DNA from: Leptospira noguchii serovar Panama str. CZ214
GTDB lineage: Bacteria; Spirochaetota; Leptospiria; Leptospirales; Leptospiraceae
Direction of reading: 5' to 3'
NCBI RefSeq assembly: GCF_000306255.2
Contig: NZ_AKWY02000034.1
Coordinates: forward strand, 558,001 to 622,000
DNA length: 64,000 nucleotides
The notes under the pieces were generated by a model. That model was given only the letters and a program-made list of their open reading frames with translations, was not told the DNA's origin and did no database searches. The translations under genes were made by a program, and so were the position numbers. This document shows, in pieces, positions 1 to 18,863 of the stretch (position 1 is its first letter; the number at the start of each line of letters is the position of its first letter).

Positions 1-785
1 GGGAACGAGTTAGGCAAAACGCAATTTCATATCGACCGATTCCGTTTCAAACGGAAGAAGTTTCTAATTCTGTTTTTTTCGGTCATTCTGAAAATTCAAT
101 TTTGGTAGAACAAACAATTTGTAGAACCGACAATTCGAAAGAGGAATCTTTTTATTTAGAATCTGGAAAATCATTTTTTACTTCTATTTTAGAATATGAT
201 TTTTCTCCGACGGAATCTTGTAAGAAAGTTTCTGATTTTAGTTCTTCTAGTAGCGGATTTTCCGGAAGAAAAACCAACCATCCGGTTCAAACAAGACGAT
301 TTAGGGAAAACGGAATTCTAAGATCTAAAAAAGGAAATTTAATATTTATTTCTCCGGAACGTATATCCGGCGACTTCCCACCGGATTTTGAAAAAAAACC
401 TGTCTATTTATTTATGCCTGTATTCTATTCCATTCAATCTGGAAATTTATTATTTCCTCATAGTCTGGAAAACTTTAAAAATCCAAATTCTATTTTTATT
501 TATCAAAGAGGAAACGGGCCAATTGCCATTCCTGGGAACACTTCTAGAAATTCTATTTCGGTTATTCCCAATTCTACCGAAGGAATTTTATTTTTAGAAT
601 ACAATTCTTTATTTTTTGCTTTTTGTTTTCACGAATATTCAAAAAAAGGAATAGAGTATACGGAATTGATCCAAGAAATGATTTCTTTTAGAGAAAGTGT
701 TTTTCCATCTAACGAATATTTATCTGCGGAAGACGTTCCGATCAATCAAGTCAAAAATTTGGGAACATATTGTTACCGGTATTAA
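1..785 (+). CDS. Hypothetical protein, C-terminal part (runs off left edge)
   Basis: The frame is open from base 3 to a TAA stop at 783-785, so the true start lies before the window; a TTG at 102 is only an internal codon. About 260 residues are visible. They are rich in Ser, Phe, Asn and Pro, with no transmembrane segment and no motif I can name. A stretch near the middle ([13 protein letters not shown]) and the C-terminal third look like globular beta-rich sequence. The gene is followed at once by degenerate repeat DNA. I do not recognise the family. That it is a real gene rests only on the long open frame and codon use like its neighbours. Confidence 0.6.
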   Translation, partial: ERVRQNAISYRPIPFQTEEVSNSVFFGHSENSILVEQTICRTDNSKEESFYLESGKSFFTSILEYDFSPTESCKKVSDFSSSSSGFSGRKTNHPVQTRRFRENGILRSKKGNLIFISPERISGDFPPDFEKKPVYLFMPVFYSIQSGNLLFPHSLENFKNPNSIFIYQRGNGPIAIPGNTSRNSISVIPNSTEGILFLEYNSLFFAFCFHEYSKKGIEYTELIQEMISFRESVFPSNEYLSAEDVPINQVKNLGTYCYRY

Positions 786-1050
786 CTAACATGAGTTAGA
801 CGTAAAAAAATTGTGTGAATCCGGTTTGCCACAGGCAACCGGACCTCCAGTTCTGGTCAATTAACCGTATTAAAAAACTTAATATAATATTTCGTCTTTA
901 ATTTCAATTTATTATAGAATGCGTTCCGAGAAACTAAAACAAATGGATCGGCATTCAGGAAAGCGTTTTGCTGAGTTTTCAGACAGAGACTTTAGTTTGA
1001 AAGAACGTGGCTTGAGTTTTCTCATATCAATCCATTTTGTGTTAATTCAC
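783..1050. repeat. Degenerate copy of family B element
   Basis: Starts at a decayed terminal repeat (AACATGAGTTAGACGTAA) right at the preceding stop codon and ends near 1033-1048 in TTAATTCACGACTAAC. The interior matches the copy at 61462-61681 in order: a CCGGACCTCCAG / CGGTCCTCAG segment, an ATTTCAATTTA segment, then AGAATGCG, then ATCAATCC near the end. An imperfect stem-loop lies at 820-843 (TCCGGTTTGCC / GGCAACCGGA) with no following T run. The alignment was made by eye, so edges are approximate. Confidence 0.45.
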
Positions 1051-1085
1051 GACTAACTATATTGCAGGTTTTTGTAAAAAATAAA

Positions 1086-1188
1086 TAGAGTTTTTGAATA
1101 TTTAGTTCTCCATCTGCTTTTGTTTTATGAAAACGGCCGATTGAAGTAGTTTTGTTAATCGCAATTATAGAATTTTTCAACTACTTTA
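1086..1188 (+). repeat. Family A miniature inverted-repeat element, copy A1 (decayed left end)
   Basis: About 103 bp, in the orientation where the core reads GAAGTAGTTTTGTTAATC. The right end ATTTTTCAACTACTTTA and the left end TAGAGTTTTTGAATATT are imperfect inverted repeats of each other. It matches the copies at 29005, 43014, 49410/50634 and 61289. No coding capacity. It lies about 36 bp from the degenerate family B copy. Confidence 0.65.
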
Positions 1189-1314
1189 ATGTAATGACTA
1201 CTATTTCTTTGTAGGAAAAATAACTTTTACAAAACGGATTTTTTATAATGAATTTATATTCAAAATATAGAATAAACAAAAAGATAAATTAAAACAGGAA
1301 GGAAAATCCAGAAT

Positions 1315-2634
1315 TTAAACCATTTCAACAGAATTAGATTCTTCTTTTGAAAGTCTTAAAAAAAGTCCGCAAAGAATCCAAAACAAAATCACTACTTCAT
1401 CGTCTTGAAAGTAACATTGAAATAGCCCTGAAATAAAAAATCCGGATAAACCAAAAAAATATAGGGAACGTTCATATGAAAGTTTTGTAGTCATCAATTT
1501 ACGATATAGTTCGGTTCCTAATAAAAGAAAAAGTAAAAAGGATGGAATTCCAAAAACCGCTAAAAGATGAAAGTAGTCGTTATGCGCATGTCCTCTTTGA
1601 GTCGTTTCATAAAAATAATAGAGTTCTTTGTATTTTTCAGAATGTTCCATTCTAGACTTTTCGATTTCTCGATTATAGTTGCCCGGACCAACTCCGGTAA
1701 GTGGATTTTTTTCGATCAAAGGAAACGTGGAATCCCAAATAAACGCTCTTCCTGCGTCTGTATGTTTTTCTTTTCCAAAAAGAGGATCGGTGATTTTTTG
1801 TCCTGCTTGTGTAAACGAAAGACCAATTCCTATAAAAAGTAAAAAAGTAAAAATCCCAATTGTAAAAAAAATGATTCTTGTGGAAGGTAATTCTTTACGA
1901 AGAACACCTAACACAATCAATGCGGTGACAGAAGAAAATAGGCCGCCTAACAAAGATGATCTGGCATTATTTAAAAAAACTACATAAAGAAAAAACAAAA
2001 GTATGATTCCATTGATTCCCGCTTTTTTGAAATTTTTTTCAAATAAAGACTTCAAAAATAGAAAAACGGGCATCGTAAAAAAGAACTGTAAAAGTCCTCC
2101 AAAGGTCAGGTGTGTATTCATCAAACCGATCGGTAGATAAATGGATATTCCACCAATCTGCCCCATTGGATGTGTGAACTTCCAATTCGAGGATTCTCTA
2201 TATAAATCGCTGATAAGTCTGGAAAGTCTAACCGAAGAAAAACTAGAAATAAAACCGGTTATAAGTAGAACCCAAAATAATACGTTTAGAGCTTTGAGAA
2301 CAGAAGGGAATTCTTCTTTTTTTAAATTCCAAGATAGTAATAATCCGATAAAAAGAAAAATATCCTTAAGTTCCGAGTTAAATGCTATTTTAGAGTAAAT
2401 TTTAAAGTTTTCTTCTCGAAAGGAATGGATCAGAAAATCGCTCAAATACCAACCGAAGAATAAAACCCCGATCAAAATCACAGGCTCTTTCCAAAATTCG
2501 GAAGTTTTTGATGAGAATAGAGAAAATAAAAAAGCGAGTATTAGAAACCCTTGGCTGATGGATACGGATAGGCCGATCGCTACGATACTGGAGCAGAATA
2601 AAAAAAGAGTGATTTTTCTAAGACGTTCAGACAT
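1315..2634 (-). CDS. O-antigen ligase/polymerase-like membrane protein (Wzy_C type)
   Basis: Polytopic inner-membrane protein of about 440 residues with roughly 10-12 hydrophobic segments. A long periplasmic loop near residues 290-350 carries [15 protein letters not shown] and [14 protein letters not shown], the pattern of the O-antigen ligase/polymerase (Wzy_C) domain. Family members polymerise O-antigen units or join them to lipid A-core on the periplasmic face. The start is uncertain: the frame extends to a TTG at 2706, but the ATG at 2634 opens just before the first membrane segment and is preceded by AGAGAAG. It is divergent from the GT4 gene, which supports a glycan role. Whether it is ligase, polymerase or a protein O-glycosyltransferase cannot be told from sequence. 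Confidence 0.75.
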   Translation of the reverse strand: MSERLRKITLFLFCSSIVAIGLSVSISQGFLILAFLFSLFSSKTSEFWKEPVILIGVLFFGWYLSDFLIHSFREENFKIYSKIAFNSELKDIFLFIGLLLSWNLKKEEFPSVLKALNVLFWVLLITGFISSFSSVRLSRLISDLYRESSNWKFTHPMGQIGGISIYLPIGLMNTHLTFGGLLQFFFTMPVFLFLKSLFEKNFKKAGINGIILLFFLYVVFLNNARSSLLGGLFSSVTALIVLGVLRKELPSTRIIFFTIGIFTFLLFIGIGLSFTQAGQKITDPLFGKEKHTDAGRAFIWDSTFPLIEKNPLTGVGPGNYNREIEKSRMEHSEKYKELYYFYETTQRGHAHNDYFHLLAVFGIPSFLLFLLLGTELYRKLMTTKLSYERSLYFFGLSGFFISGLFQCYFQDDEVVILFWILCGLFLRLSKEESNSVEMV

Positions 2635-2661
2635 CTTCTCTAATCGATTGAACCCAGGTTT

Positions 2662-2694
<33 letters not shown>

Positions 2695-2759
2695 ATTTCC
2701 ATCCAAAGAGTAACTTTGGATTTTAATAAATTCTGTATGTAACGACGAGGAGATCTTTA

Positions 2760-4070
<1,311 letters not shown>

Positions 4071-4375
4071 ACGTATAGTTTTATTTAAATCAAACATAAA
4101 AGATTTTGAAATACACTTTAAAGTATCTATTAGAAATTTAGATTTTACTAAAACTATTAGGAAATTAGAAACTTTGATCTATCAGAACAATATAGCAAGT
4201 GTGTAGTATTGAGTTTAGACAAAACAGTTAACCATATTGAATTTTAGTAAACATCTCAATTGTCTTTTTCTAAATTTATTTTGAATTTCCTGAGAATTTA
4301 AGAGAGACGCTTACGCCCCCGTTTTCTTCGTGCAAATGCCACATTAAAAAACGAATCAAAAAAGACTTTGTTTTA
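4071..4375. other. Convergent intergenic gap, nothing recognised
   Basis: About 305 bp of very AT-rich DNA between the convergent GT4 and GT9 genes. I see no open frame of note, no strong GC-rich hairpin with a T run, and no copy of the dispersed repeats found elsewhere in the window. Confidence 0.5.
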
Positions 4376-5433
4376 TCAAAACAAGGTATTGATGTTATAA
4401 ACAACTCGGATTCTTTTGATGACGTCTTCTGGTTGAATCCATTCCATACAAGCGAAGTCCTTGCGGTAACATGTGGTGTTTCCATAAATACTACAAGGTC
4501 TACAAGATAAATTATCAATTTGTAATACACCGGAATCCTCTTGGCCAAAAGGAGCAAAACCAGAATAAGGGTGTGTGGTTCCATAAATTCCGATCACAGG
4601 TCTTTTAAGAAGTGCCGCTATATGAACGTTAGATGAATCCATTCCTATCATTACGTCCATCCTTTCCATGATTCCCAATTCACCTCGGATTCCCAACTTA
4701 CCTCCAGAAACTATTTTCACAGATTCCTCAAGATCTTGTCTCCACTGCAAAAGAATTTTAGATTCTTCTTTAGAACCAAAAAGAAAAATTTTGACTCCGG
4801 TAAATTCATCTAAAAGAAGTTTAAGCAGAATTCTACTTTTTTCTCTAGGCCATTCCTTTAAGGCGTGTCCTGCAAACGGAGCAAATCCGATCCAAAGACT
4901 TTCCTTTTTTTGAATATTCTGAGATTCGAAAAATTCCTTTGCGAACATTTTGGACTCTGGATCTACGTTGATCCAAGGACCTTTTCTTGCAGAAGCGGGA
5001 TAACCAGCGTGTTCAAAAACTTTGAGATAACGATCTACTGTATGAGGAAGTGGAGTAAGAATTTTTTTCTTCTGACGAATTTGTCTGAGTTTTTCTTTTC
5101 TTCCTTTTACGATCCGAAACACTCCAATTCCGCGAATGGAAAAAAGAAGACTGATCAATCTGGAACGAACGGAAGAATGAAGATCAATCACTTTTTCGTA
5201 AGGGCCTAATTTATTGATTTCTAGAAAAAGTCTATAAAGACCTAAAATTCCTCGATAACGTTTTAAATTAAAACCAACTACGTTTACATTTGGAATATTA
5301 TAAAAGAAAGGAGCGTAATTTCCTCGTGTAACAATGGTAAGTTGGATATTCGTATATTTTGCTGCGATCGCTATGATAGCTGGCGCCATAAGAGCAACGT
5401 CTCCCATGGCAGAAAACCTCATGACTAATAAAT

Positions 5434-5437
<4 letters not shown>
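4376..5437 (-). CDS. Glycosyltransferase family 9 (heptosyltransferase-like)
   Basis: A 353-residue GT9 protein. The N terminus LLVMRFSAMGDVALMAPAI is the family hallmark (compare RfaC/RfaF). The C-terminal donor-binding half has GMDSSNVHIAALLKRPVIG followed by YGTTHP, the usual nucleotide-heptose site. Known members add heptose or a related sugar to the lipopolysaccharide core on the cytoplasmic face of the inner membrane. Two Cys pairs near the C terminus (LSCRPCS and a later CYRKDFACM) are common in this family. Its start overlaps the upstream gene by 4 bp, so the two are probably translationally coupled. Donor and acceptor cannot be assigned from sequence. Confidence 0.88.
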
Positions 5438-6030
<593 letters not shown>

Positions 6031-6103
6031 TGTGTATAACATTGGGCGATAAGCCAGAAAATCAAGAGAAAAGCGTATCAAGAAACCCGATTGTAGAATG
6101 ACC

Positions 6104-6143
<40 letters not shown>

Positions 6144-6157
6144 GTCATTTGAGTTTT

Positions 6158-7912
<1,755 letters not shown>

Positions 7913-7930
<18 letters not shown>

Positions 7931-8560
7931 TAAAAATTCCTGAAGTTTTGCGGATTCTTTTTTATAATTGAATTTCCATTCTTCACTTCCGGAAGGTCCC
8001 ACTGTATTTGTTAGTGCAAAAAAAGAATAAAAAGGAAGTTGAAAATCATTACAAACCTTTGCAAGTCCGAAACATTCCATATTTTCAAACCCTAAATCGT
8101 GTTCTCTTAGATATTCTAAAGATTTTCCGGAAACGTTTTCGATTGTGATCGAACCAGTAGCGTTCGTTTTTGAAATTAAAATTTCTTCTGAAGATTTTAA
8201 CTCGAAAGAGTATGGGAACTCATATAAATCGGGAATCGTTTCGGGGATTTTAATTCGTCTTTCTATTTTAGCAAGTTCCTGATTTTCAAACTGAAATGAA
8301 AATCCAAATTTATTTTTCCAAAAATTAGGATGTAACCAAGGATATACACCTGCGGAACCTATAAATAAAACCTGGGTAGGAAATATTAAGTTTTTATTAT
8401 TTAGGCAATCTAATAAAAATTTTTGAAGATTTAAGCCTGCTTCTAAATTTCCGATTCCACAAACAAGAACCGTAAATTTTTCTAATTTTAAAATTTGATC
8501 CACTTCTTCTTTGATCGCCGAACAAATTAAAGTTGTTCCTGGAAGTTTAATCTTCATCAT
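7913..8560 (-). CDS. Phosphorylase-superfamily nucleosidase, possibly futalosine hydrolase-like
   Basis: A 215-residue protein of the PNP/UDP phosphorylase fold. It has VCGIGNLEAGLNLQK near residue 35, FIGSAGVYP near 67 and the nucleoside-binding ENMECFGLAKVC near 160. This is followed by a TNTVGPSGSEEW segment resembling the loop of futalosine hydrolase (MqnB) or MTA/SAH nucleosidase. Such enzymes remove adenine or hypoxanthine from a nucleoside. The start overlaps the stop of the acyl-CoA synthetase gene by 14 bp, so it is probably the last gene of the argC-led run. Assignment to menaquinone synthesis is inference; a general nucleosidase is equally possible. Confidence 0.65.
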
Positions 8561-10487
8561 TATCGTACAAAGACTGAATCACATTCTGATATAAATTAAA
8601 AATAACGTTTCGCTTGAGTTTCATCGTCTCTGTCATTTCCTTTCCCTTTTCAAATTCTTTTGAAAGTATATGAACATGAGCGATCTTTTCAAAGGATTTA
8701 AAACCTGCTTTTGTGGAAATTTTATCTTTGACTATGTTTTTAAAAAACGTAGCTACTTCTTTAGAAGAATTCCACTCAATCGGATCTTTTGGAATTTTTT
8801 TTCCTTGGATTTGAAATTCTTCCTGAACACGATCAAAAAAAGGAACGATTAAAACTCCCAGGTTTTTTCGATCTTGACCGACTACGATTACTTGATTGAT
8901 AAATTCTGATTCTGTAAGTTTTGCCTCAATCGGAGCAGGTTCTAGGTTTTCTCCACCGGAAAGAACAATCGTATCCTTGGCCCTACCTGCAAACTTTAAT
9001 TCTCCAGTATGAGTCCAAGTAAGAATATCCCCTGAATCTAACCATCCGTCTTGTAATGCCTTGGAAGTTTTTTCAGGTTCTTTATAATAACCCATTGTAA
9101 CGTGAGGACCTTTATGCCAAGCGACTCCTTTTTCGCCTGGAGTTGTGACAATCTTACCGTCTTCTCCCACGAGTTTGATCGCGGTTCCGGGTAACGGAGC
9201 GCCGATGGCTCCATTTTTTGGAATTGGAAATTCACCAATGGCTCCGATTCCCGTAGTTTCTGTCATTCCATAGGTTTCGATGATATGAATTCCGGCACTT
9301 CTAAAGAAAAATTGAATATGCGAAGGCATAGCACCAGCACCGCATAACGCAAATCTAATTCTACCGCCAAACAGATCTCTTACTCTTTCTAAAATTTTAT
9401 AAGAAAGGATTTTTATGGGAAGCATAGAAAGTAGAAATATTCCAGCTATAAAACGATCTAATAATTTCTGATTTGGTTTTTCTGTTTCCGTAGTAGCGTA
9501 AGAATCTCTAATTGTATCCTGAAGATTTGTGATAATCTCGGCCATTTTAACCGCAAAGTGAAAAAGTTTCTGTTTGAGAGGAGGGGATTTTCTGACGGTA
9601 TCATGAATTCTTTTATAAAGACCTTCCCAAAGTCTGGGAACAGAAACAAGAACCGTGGGTTTTACTTTTTGCATATCCGCTGGAATGGTTGGGATAGAAG
9701 AACAAGCCGCCATAGACGCCCCCCAAGCAATCAGGGCTGTTTCCAAAAGTCTTTCTGCGATATGCCAAGGTGGAAGGAATAAAATGGTTCTATCGTTACA
9801 GGAACCAGGAACAAATTCTTGAATTTGATGAATCCCCCAAGTAAAACTTCTATGATTTAACATTACACCTTTCGGAGCGCCAGTTGTACCGGAAGTATAA
9901 ATGATCGTGGCTAAATCTTTTCCGACTAAAGATTCACCTCTTTGATCATAGATTTTATCTCCTTTTTTGATTCTGGATTTTTCTCCTTCTAAAAGTGCGT
10001 CTTCTAAAAATATAAATTGGATTCCGGAAAGTAGTGCGCGGGAATTTTCTAAGTCTTTCCATTTTATAGGAGGGTCTATCAAAAGAATCGTTTTTACTTT
10101 GGCAAGACTAGATTTATCTTCTAATAACTTCTTTAGTACTTTCTCATTTTCTAAAAAAAGAATTTTAGCTTCAGAATGTTCTAATATATATTTCAGATCT
10201 TCTATAGTTGCGTCGCATCCGCGAGGTACGTCCACACATCCGATCGTAACTAACGAAAGGGAACAAAGAGACCATTCGTATCGATTATCACAAATAAGTC
10301 CCGCCGTATTTCCTTTTTGCATTCCTAGATCAATTAAAAACGTAGAAAGGTTTTTTAAATTTTCATACCAATCCTTATAAGAAATTCCTCGAAAATCTCC
10401 GGATTCTTCCCGAATCCAATACATGGGTCTGTTCGAATAAACGAAAGAAACGTCTCTGATTAGATGATATAGACTTGTTTTTTCCAT
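8547..10487 (-). CDS. Long-chain acyl-CoA synthetase (AMP-forming)
   Basis: A 646-residue ANL-superfamily enzyme. The P-loop TIIYTSGTTGAPKGV lies near residue 195, the adenylate motif YGMTETTG near 405, and the hinge region DSGDILTWTHTGELKFAGR near 490. The C-terminal domain has SGGENLEPAPIE. Length and motif spacing fit the FadD15-type long-chain fatty acid:CoA ligases, which activate fatty acids for beta-oxidation or lipid synthesis. Leptospira lives on long-chain fatty acids, so several such ligases are expected. It lies 6 bp downstream of argC and overlaps the nucleosidase gene. Chain-length preference cannot be read from sequence. Confidence 0.88.
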   Translation of the reverse strand: MEKTSLYHLIRDVSFVYSNRPMYWIREESGDFRGISYKDWYENLKNLSTFLIDLGMQKGNTAGLICDNRYEWSLCSLSLVTIGCVDVPRGCDATIEDLKYILEHSEAKILFLENEKVLKKLLEDKSSLAKVKTILLIDPPIKWKDLENSRALLSGIQFIFLEDALLEGEKSRIKKGDKIYDQRGESLVGKDLATIIYTSGTTGAPKGVMLNHRSFTWGIHQIQEFVPGSCNDRTILFLPPWHIAERLLETALIAWGASMAACSSIPTIPADMQKVKPTVLVSVPRLWEGLYKRIHDTVRKSPPLKQKLFHFAVKMAEIITNLQDTIRDSYATTETEKPNQKLLDRFIAGIFLLSMLPIKILSYKILERVRDLFGGRIRFALCGAGAMPSHIQFFFRSAGIHIIETYGMTETTGIGAIGEFPIPKNGAIGAPLPGTAIKLVGEDGKIVTTPGEKGVAWHKGPHVTMGYYKEPEKTSKALQDGWLDSGDILTWTHTGELKFAGRAKDTIVLSGGENLEPAPIEAKLTESEFINQVIVVGQDRKNLGVLIVPFFDRVQEEFQIQGKKIPKDPIEWNSSKEVATFFKNIVKDKISTKAGFKSFEKIAHVHILSKEFEKGKEMTETMKLKRNVIFNLYQNVIQSLYDNDED

Positions 10488-10493
10488 AGTGAT

Positions 10494-11510
10494 TTAGAGA
10501 AGTAACCCCAAGGTTTCTTTGGCTCCGGTCATTAAATTAATGTTTTGTAAAGCCTGACCCGCTGCGCCTTTTACTAAATTATCCAATGCAGAAACGACGA
10601 CTAACGTGTTTCCTCTTTTGCGAAGTGAGATGTCCAAGAAGTTTGTATGTTGTACTTTTTTTAATTCTATATCTTCTGGCGTTTTTAAAATACGAATAAA
10701 AGGTTCATTTAAAGAAGAATTTTCTAAAATAGCAATAGGATCTTGTTTAGGTTCAGAATCGAATTCTAATACAATCGTAGAAAGAATTCCTCTATAAACC
10801 GGAAGTAAGTGAGGTGTGAAAATAACTTCTGGTTCCGGAAGTTCGGATTTAGAATAAACGTATTCTTTAATTTCTGGTTCGTGCTGGTGAGAAAGAATTT
10901 TATATGCTCTAAAATTTTCATATACACTTGTATAAGAATAACCTGAATCTTCTGTCCTTCCTCCTGCACCGGAAACCCCTGATTTGGAATCGACTATAAT
11001 TCTAGGTTTGAGATTTTTTCTAAGTTCTCCCAATAAAAATATGGGTAAAATTGCAGAGGTAGAAAAACACCCAGGATTGGAAACAAAATCTGCATTTTTT
11101 AACCTGTCTCTAAAAATTTCAGGAAGACCAAATACCGCCCGGTCTATGTAATCAAAATGAGTATGTTTTAGTTTATAATATTTTTCTAATATTTCTTGAT
11201 TATGAAGTCTATAAACACCGGAAAGATCTATGACCTTATGCCCGGAGTCTAAAAATTTAGGAGCAGATTCCACAGAAACTTCGTTGGGAACCGCGAGCAC
11301 TATTAAAGATTTTTGAGGAACTATATCTTCGTGTTTTTTAAAAATTAGATTTTTGGGAAACGGAATTTCGGGGAAAACTTCGGAAATAGTTTTACCTGCA
11401 AGTTTATCGCTTGTTATGTGAACTACCTCGTGTTCTTTTTGATGGGAAAGAAGTGAAAGTAATTCCTTTCCGGTCAATCCCCCGGCTCCTAAAATACTAA
11501 TCTCTGCCAT
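10494..11510 (-). CDS. argC: N-acetyl-gamma-glutamyl-phosphate reductase
   Basis: A 338-residue protein matching ArgC. The N-terminal NADP-binding [14 protein letters not shown] (residues 7-20) is clear, as is the catalytic cysteine in SNPGCFSTS near residue 147. HTNFLDIS and the [10 protein letters not shown] helix, typical of the C-terminal domain, follow. It catalyses the NADPH-dependent reduction of N-acetylglutamyl phosphate in arginine synthesis in the cytoplasm. It heads a minus-strand run with the acyl-CoA synthetase and nucleosidase genes, an unusual partnership with no metabolic link I can see. The upstream 230 bp to the recA terminator presumably holds its promoter. Confidence 0.93.
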   Translation of the reverse strand: MAEISILGAGGLTGKELLSLLSHQKEHEVVHITSDKLAGKTISEVFPEIPFPKNLIFKKHEDIVPQKSLIVLAVPNEVSVESAPKFLDSGHKVIDLSGVYRLHNQEILEKYYKLKHTHFDYIDRAVFGLPEIFRDRLKNADFVSNPGCFSTSAILPIFLLGELRKNLKPRIIVDSKSGVSGAGGRTEDSGYSYTSVYENFRAYKILSHQHEPEIKEYVYSKSELPEPEVIFTPHLLPVYRGILSTIVLEFDSEPKQDPIAILENSSLNEPFIRILKTPEDIELKKVQHTNFLDISLRKRGNTLVVVSALDNLVKGAAGQALQNINLMTGAKETLGLLL

Positions 11511-11680
11511 AATTTTAACTGTAACTATATTTAGAGTTTTATATTAAATCTTGAGGATAGGAATTTCACACAAAAACAAAATTCTTTGAAAAGAATGTGG
11601 GAACTTTCCTTGTAAAAAGTTTAAAACAAACTCTTAGTTTCTTTAGAGAAAGATTTTAATTTAGGCAAAATGTTGTAACT

Positions 11681-11738
<58 letters not shown>

Positions 11739-11744
11739 GTTGTG

Positions 11745-12848
<1,104 letters not shown>

Positions 12849-13039
12849 GTTTTTTGCCTCCTACCTTACGGTTCTTGGCGATGCCACCGCGTACTAAGAG
12901 CGGCGATCTTTTTTTAATATAGCTCCCGATCCGGACAAATTTAGGCTTCGAGATCTAAAAAAAATGAATCTATTTCGATTTTTTCCAAAAACTCAAGTTT
13001 ATGTCACCTGGTTTTCTGAGAACTAAATTAAAAAATATC

Positions 13040-13893
<854 letters not shown>

Positions 13894-15220
13894 AAAAACC
13901 TCATATTCTATAAGTTTAATTTTTTCATTTTTGTGATAAACTGTAAAACTGCGATTTCATATAAAAATTCGACAAAGACTACGTTCTTTTTTAAATTTTA
14001 TAGAGACTTTTTTTAGTTCTATTGAGTGACATACCCTAAAATTTGTCCAGTGAGATCGCTTGGGTCCAGAAAACATTTCACAAAGAAGTGGGAACTCCAG
14101 AAATTATAATCATAAAAGAATACTAAAATACTATAAATTATACACAAATACAACGGTTTTCTATGGGAACTATTACATTGAATTGAAGATCCCAAAAGAC
14201 TCATTCTAAGGTTAGGAGATAATCTCCTGGTTACTACAAATAAATACGAAAACAATAGAATAGAGTCTGTTTCAAAAGTTAGCGTATAGGATTTTCTTCA
14301 AAATGCCAACAATTTTCGGATTATGAAAGATTTTTGTGAACTTTGCACGTTTACAAAAATCTTTCATTGATTTTGGTATTATTTTCGTATGTACGAATAG
14401 TATTACTACCGTTTCTACAAATTCAATGCCTCATTTAATTTATGAAATTTTGTTTTATCATTTAACTTTAATTATATGAGTTTATTATCGTAAACGTTTC
14501 AAGTTTTTTTACTCGTGTAATTCACAAATGAACTATAAATCGGCTTGTACAATAGAGTTCGAACAGACTAATTTTTACAATCGATCCTTTTTATTTTCTT
14601 ACAGGTTTCATCAAAAAGCCAATAAATCTGGTTTAAAATTACATTCTTAATTTATTACATTTTACTTATTTGAATTTAGATGTTTCATTTTTTTTATTTG
14701 TAGATTTCAAATATTGGGCGGCATTACTCTTTCCTATTATTCATCACAAAGTGATATTTGACAATAAGTTATAATCCAATGCGAAAGCGATTGAAGAAGC
14801 GTTAGAAACTCAGCAAACGCTCTCCTGAACTCAGCGTCTCGCTTCTAGGGTCGCTCGACGGGTCGCGTTTTAGATCGTTCTACGGATCGAGTTTTATAAT
14901 CAATTGCAACTAAAAACAAAATATTGTATTATGTTTCTTTAATTAAATTGATTGATTAAAGCTGAAGGCGCGACACTGGATTCATATTATTAAAATGTAA
15001 CTTATGTTATTATATAATTCTTGAGTATAAATATTTTGTTAAAAGCGACTTTGGCTTTAAAATTTTAAAGTTCAAAAAAATGGATTCAAATTTTGGACAA
15101 ATTTAAAGTTAGATTCTTATTTAAGTAACTGGATCTTTATTCGTCGTTATTTCGTTTTCTCCTATACAAGATAAGAATCCATAAAATCATTACAGATTTT
15201 ATCTACGATTAGGTTTTACT
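13894..15220. other. Long non-coding gap with hairpin and repeat debris
   Basis: About 1.3 kb without a convincing gene; an open frame at 14019-14255 lacks a ribosome site and normal codon use. It holds two GTGGGAACT-type motifs (about 14089 and 14163), a long hairpin at 14324-14366, and a GC-richer patch at about 14776-14900 with AATGCGAAAGCGATTG. That patch is also found in family B copies. The rest is AT-rich and looks like decayed mobile or repeat DNA. Confidence 0.6.
14324..14366. repeat. 18-bp stem-loop
   Basis: TGAAAGATTTTTGTGAAC (14324-14341) pairs with GTTTACAAAAATCTTTCA (14349-14366) over 18 positions with a single G-T wobble, around a 7-base loop. No clean T run follows on either strand, so it is not a standard terminator. 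It may be a small RNA structure or the end of a lost element. Confidence 0.6.
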
Positions 15221-15610
15221 ATGTTCGATTGTACTATTTGTAATTTTCATCAGTCCTGCGATTTTTCTGAAATTTTAGTTCGATTTGGAGAATTTTCAGT
15301 TCGCCATAGCGAGGAAGAAAAAAAACTCAAAGGGTATCTTTATATAGAACCTCGTCCTCATTGGACTTCGTATTTGGACTGGTCTCAAGAATCTTTTTTA
15401 GATTTCGGAAAAGCTCTTGAATTTGCCACAAATTGGATTTATAAAAATCATTCTCCTGTTAAAATTTATACCGTAACCGTTTCTGAAATGGTTCCACATA
15501 TGCACTTTCACTTAATTCCAAGATATTCCGACGATTTAAAAGGAATCGATTATATCAAACTCGCTCTGCAAGGTAAATTGTCGGAAGATCATTCTATTCG
15601 AGATTTATAA
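15221..15610 (+). CDS. HIT-family protein
   Basis: A 129-residue histidine-triad protein. The signature VPHMHFHLIPRY near residues 90-101 gives the His-x-His-x-His active site. An N-terminal CTIC pair may bind zinc, as in several HIT hydrolases. The family hydrolyses dinucleotides, aminoacyl-adenylates or nucleoside phosphoramidates in the cytoplasm. Here the protein is slightly short, and the segment before the triad (GYLYIEPRPHWTSYLDW) is well conserved HIT sequence. It opens a long plus-strand block. Its natural substrate cannot be inferred. Confidence 0.88.
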   Translation: MFDCTICNFHQSCDFSEILVRFGEFSVRHSEEEKKLKGYLYIEPRPHWTSYLDWSQESFLDFGKALEFATNWIYKNHSPVKIYTVTVSEMVPHMHFHLIPRYSDDLKGIDYIKLALQGKLSEDHSIRDL

Positions 15611-15646
15611 TGTTTTTTTTAGAATTTATGTAATGGAGATAAGTTC

Positions 15647-16024
15647 ATGAAAATTTTAAGATTTAAAAATATACTATTCATAGGGATTGTTTCTTTTTTG
15701 TTTGAAAGTTGTATTTATAGAGATATTCGAATTCCTGGATTGAGTACAAATTACACTCAATACATTTTAAACTCGGAGGATTTTCAAATTTTAGGAACCG
15801 TAGAAACTGAAGGTGTCTATACTTCTTGGTTGTTACTCTGGGTGACAGGTGAAACAGGTTATAAAGAATTACTAGATAAATCTAAAGCACTTGGAGGGGA
15901 CGAAATCATCAATTATCGTTTTGAAATAGAAGAAACCAGTATTTTATTGATCGTTTGGAATCGGATTCGATGGAAAGCAACCGCACACGCGATCAAATAT
16001 AGAGAAAAAATTAAAAAACCTTAA
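15647..16024 (+). CDS. Small lipoprotein
   Basis: A 125-residue protein with a lipoprotein signal peptide (ILFIGIVSFLFESC) and a likely lipidated Cys near residue 22, a loose spirochaetal lipobox. The mature part has an SKALGGDEIINYRFEIEET segment followed by a hydrophobic strand. That layout is reminiscent of small YbjQ- or TRL-like periplasmic proteins, but I cannot assign it. The ATG has GGAG nine bases upstream. It lies 36 bp after the HIT gene and 48 bp before tldD, so co-transcription is possible. The location is probably the inner or outer membrane, facing the periplasm. Confidence 0.7.
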   Translation: MKILRFKNILFIGIVSFLFESCIYRDIRIPGLSTNYTQYILNSEDFQILGTVETEGVYTSWLLLWVTGETGYKELLDKSKALGGDEIINYRFEIEETSILLIVWNRIRWKATAHAIKYREKIKKP

Positions 16025-16072
16025 CTTAAATATTATGGACTTTGAAAGTATTTTTAAGTCTAAAAAAATAGA

Positions 16073-18789
<2,717 letters not shown>

Positions 18790-18863
18790 AGTTTTTGCTT
18801 GCCTGTCCTTCATACTTGGGGTTTTATTTCCGAAATACGCTTTCCATTTCGGGAGAAACCCCT

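Noticed and set aside
820..843. Hairpin after the first gene as a terminator
   Set aside because: The stem is imperfect and no T run follows; it lies within the decayed family B copy.
4276..4584. 102-aa open frame at the end of the GT9 gene
   Set aside because: Most of it overlaps the GT9 frame, which has clear family motifs; this one is a shadow frame.
14019..14255. 78-aa open frame in the long gap
   Set aside because: No ribosome site and no recognisable motif; its composition is that of translated AT-rich non-coding DNA.
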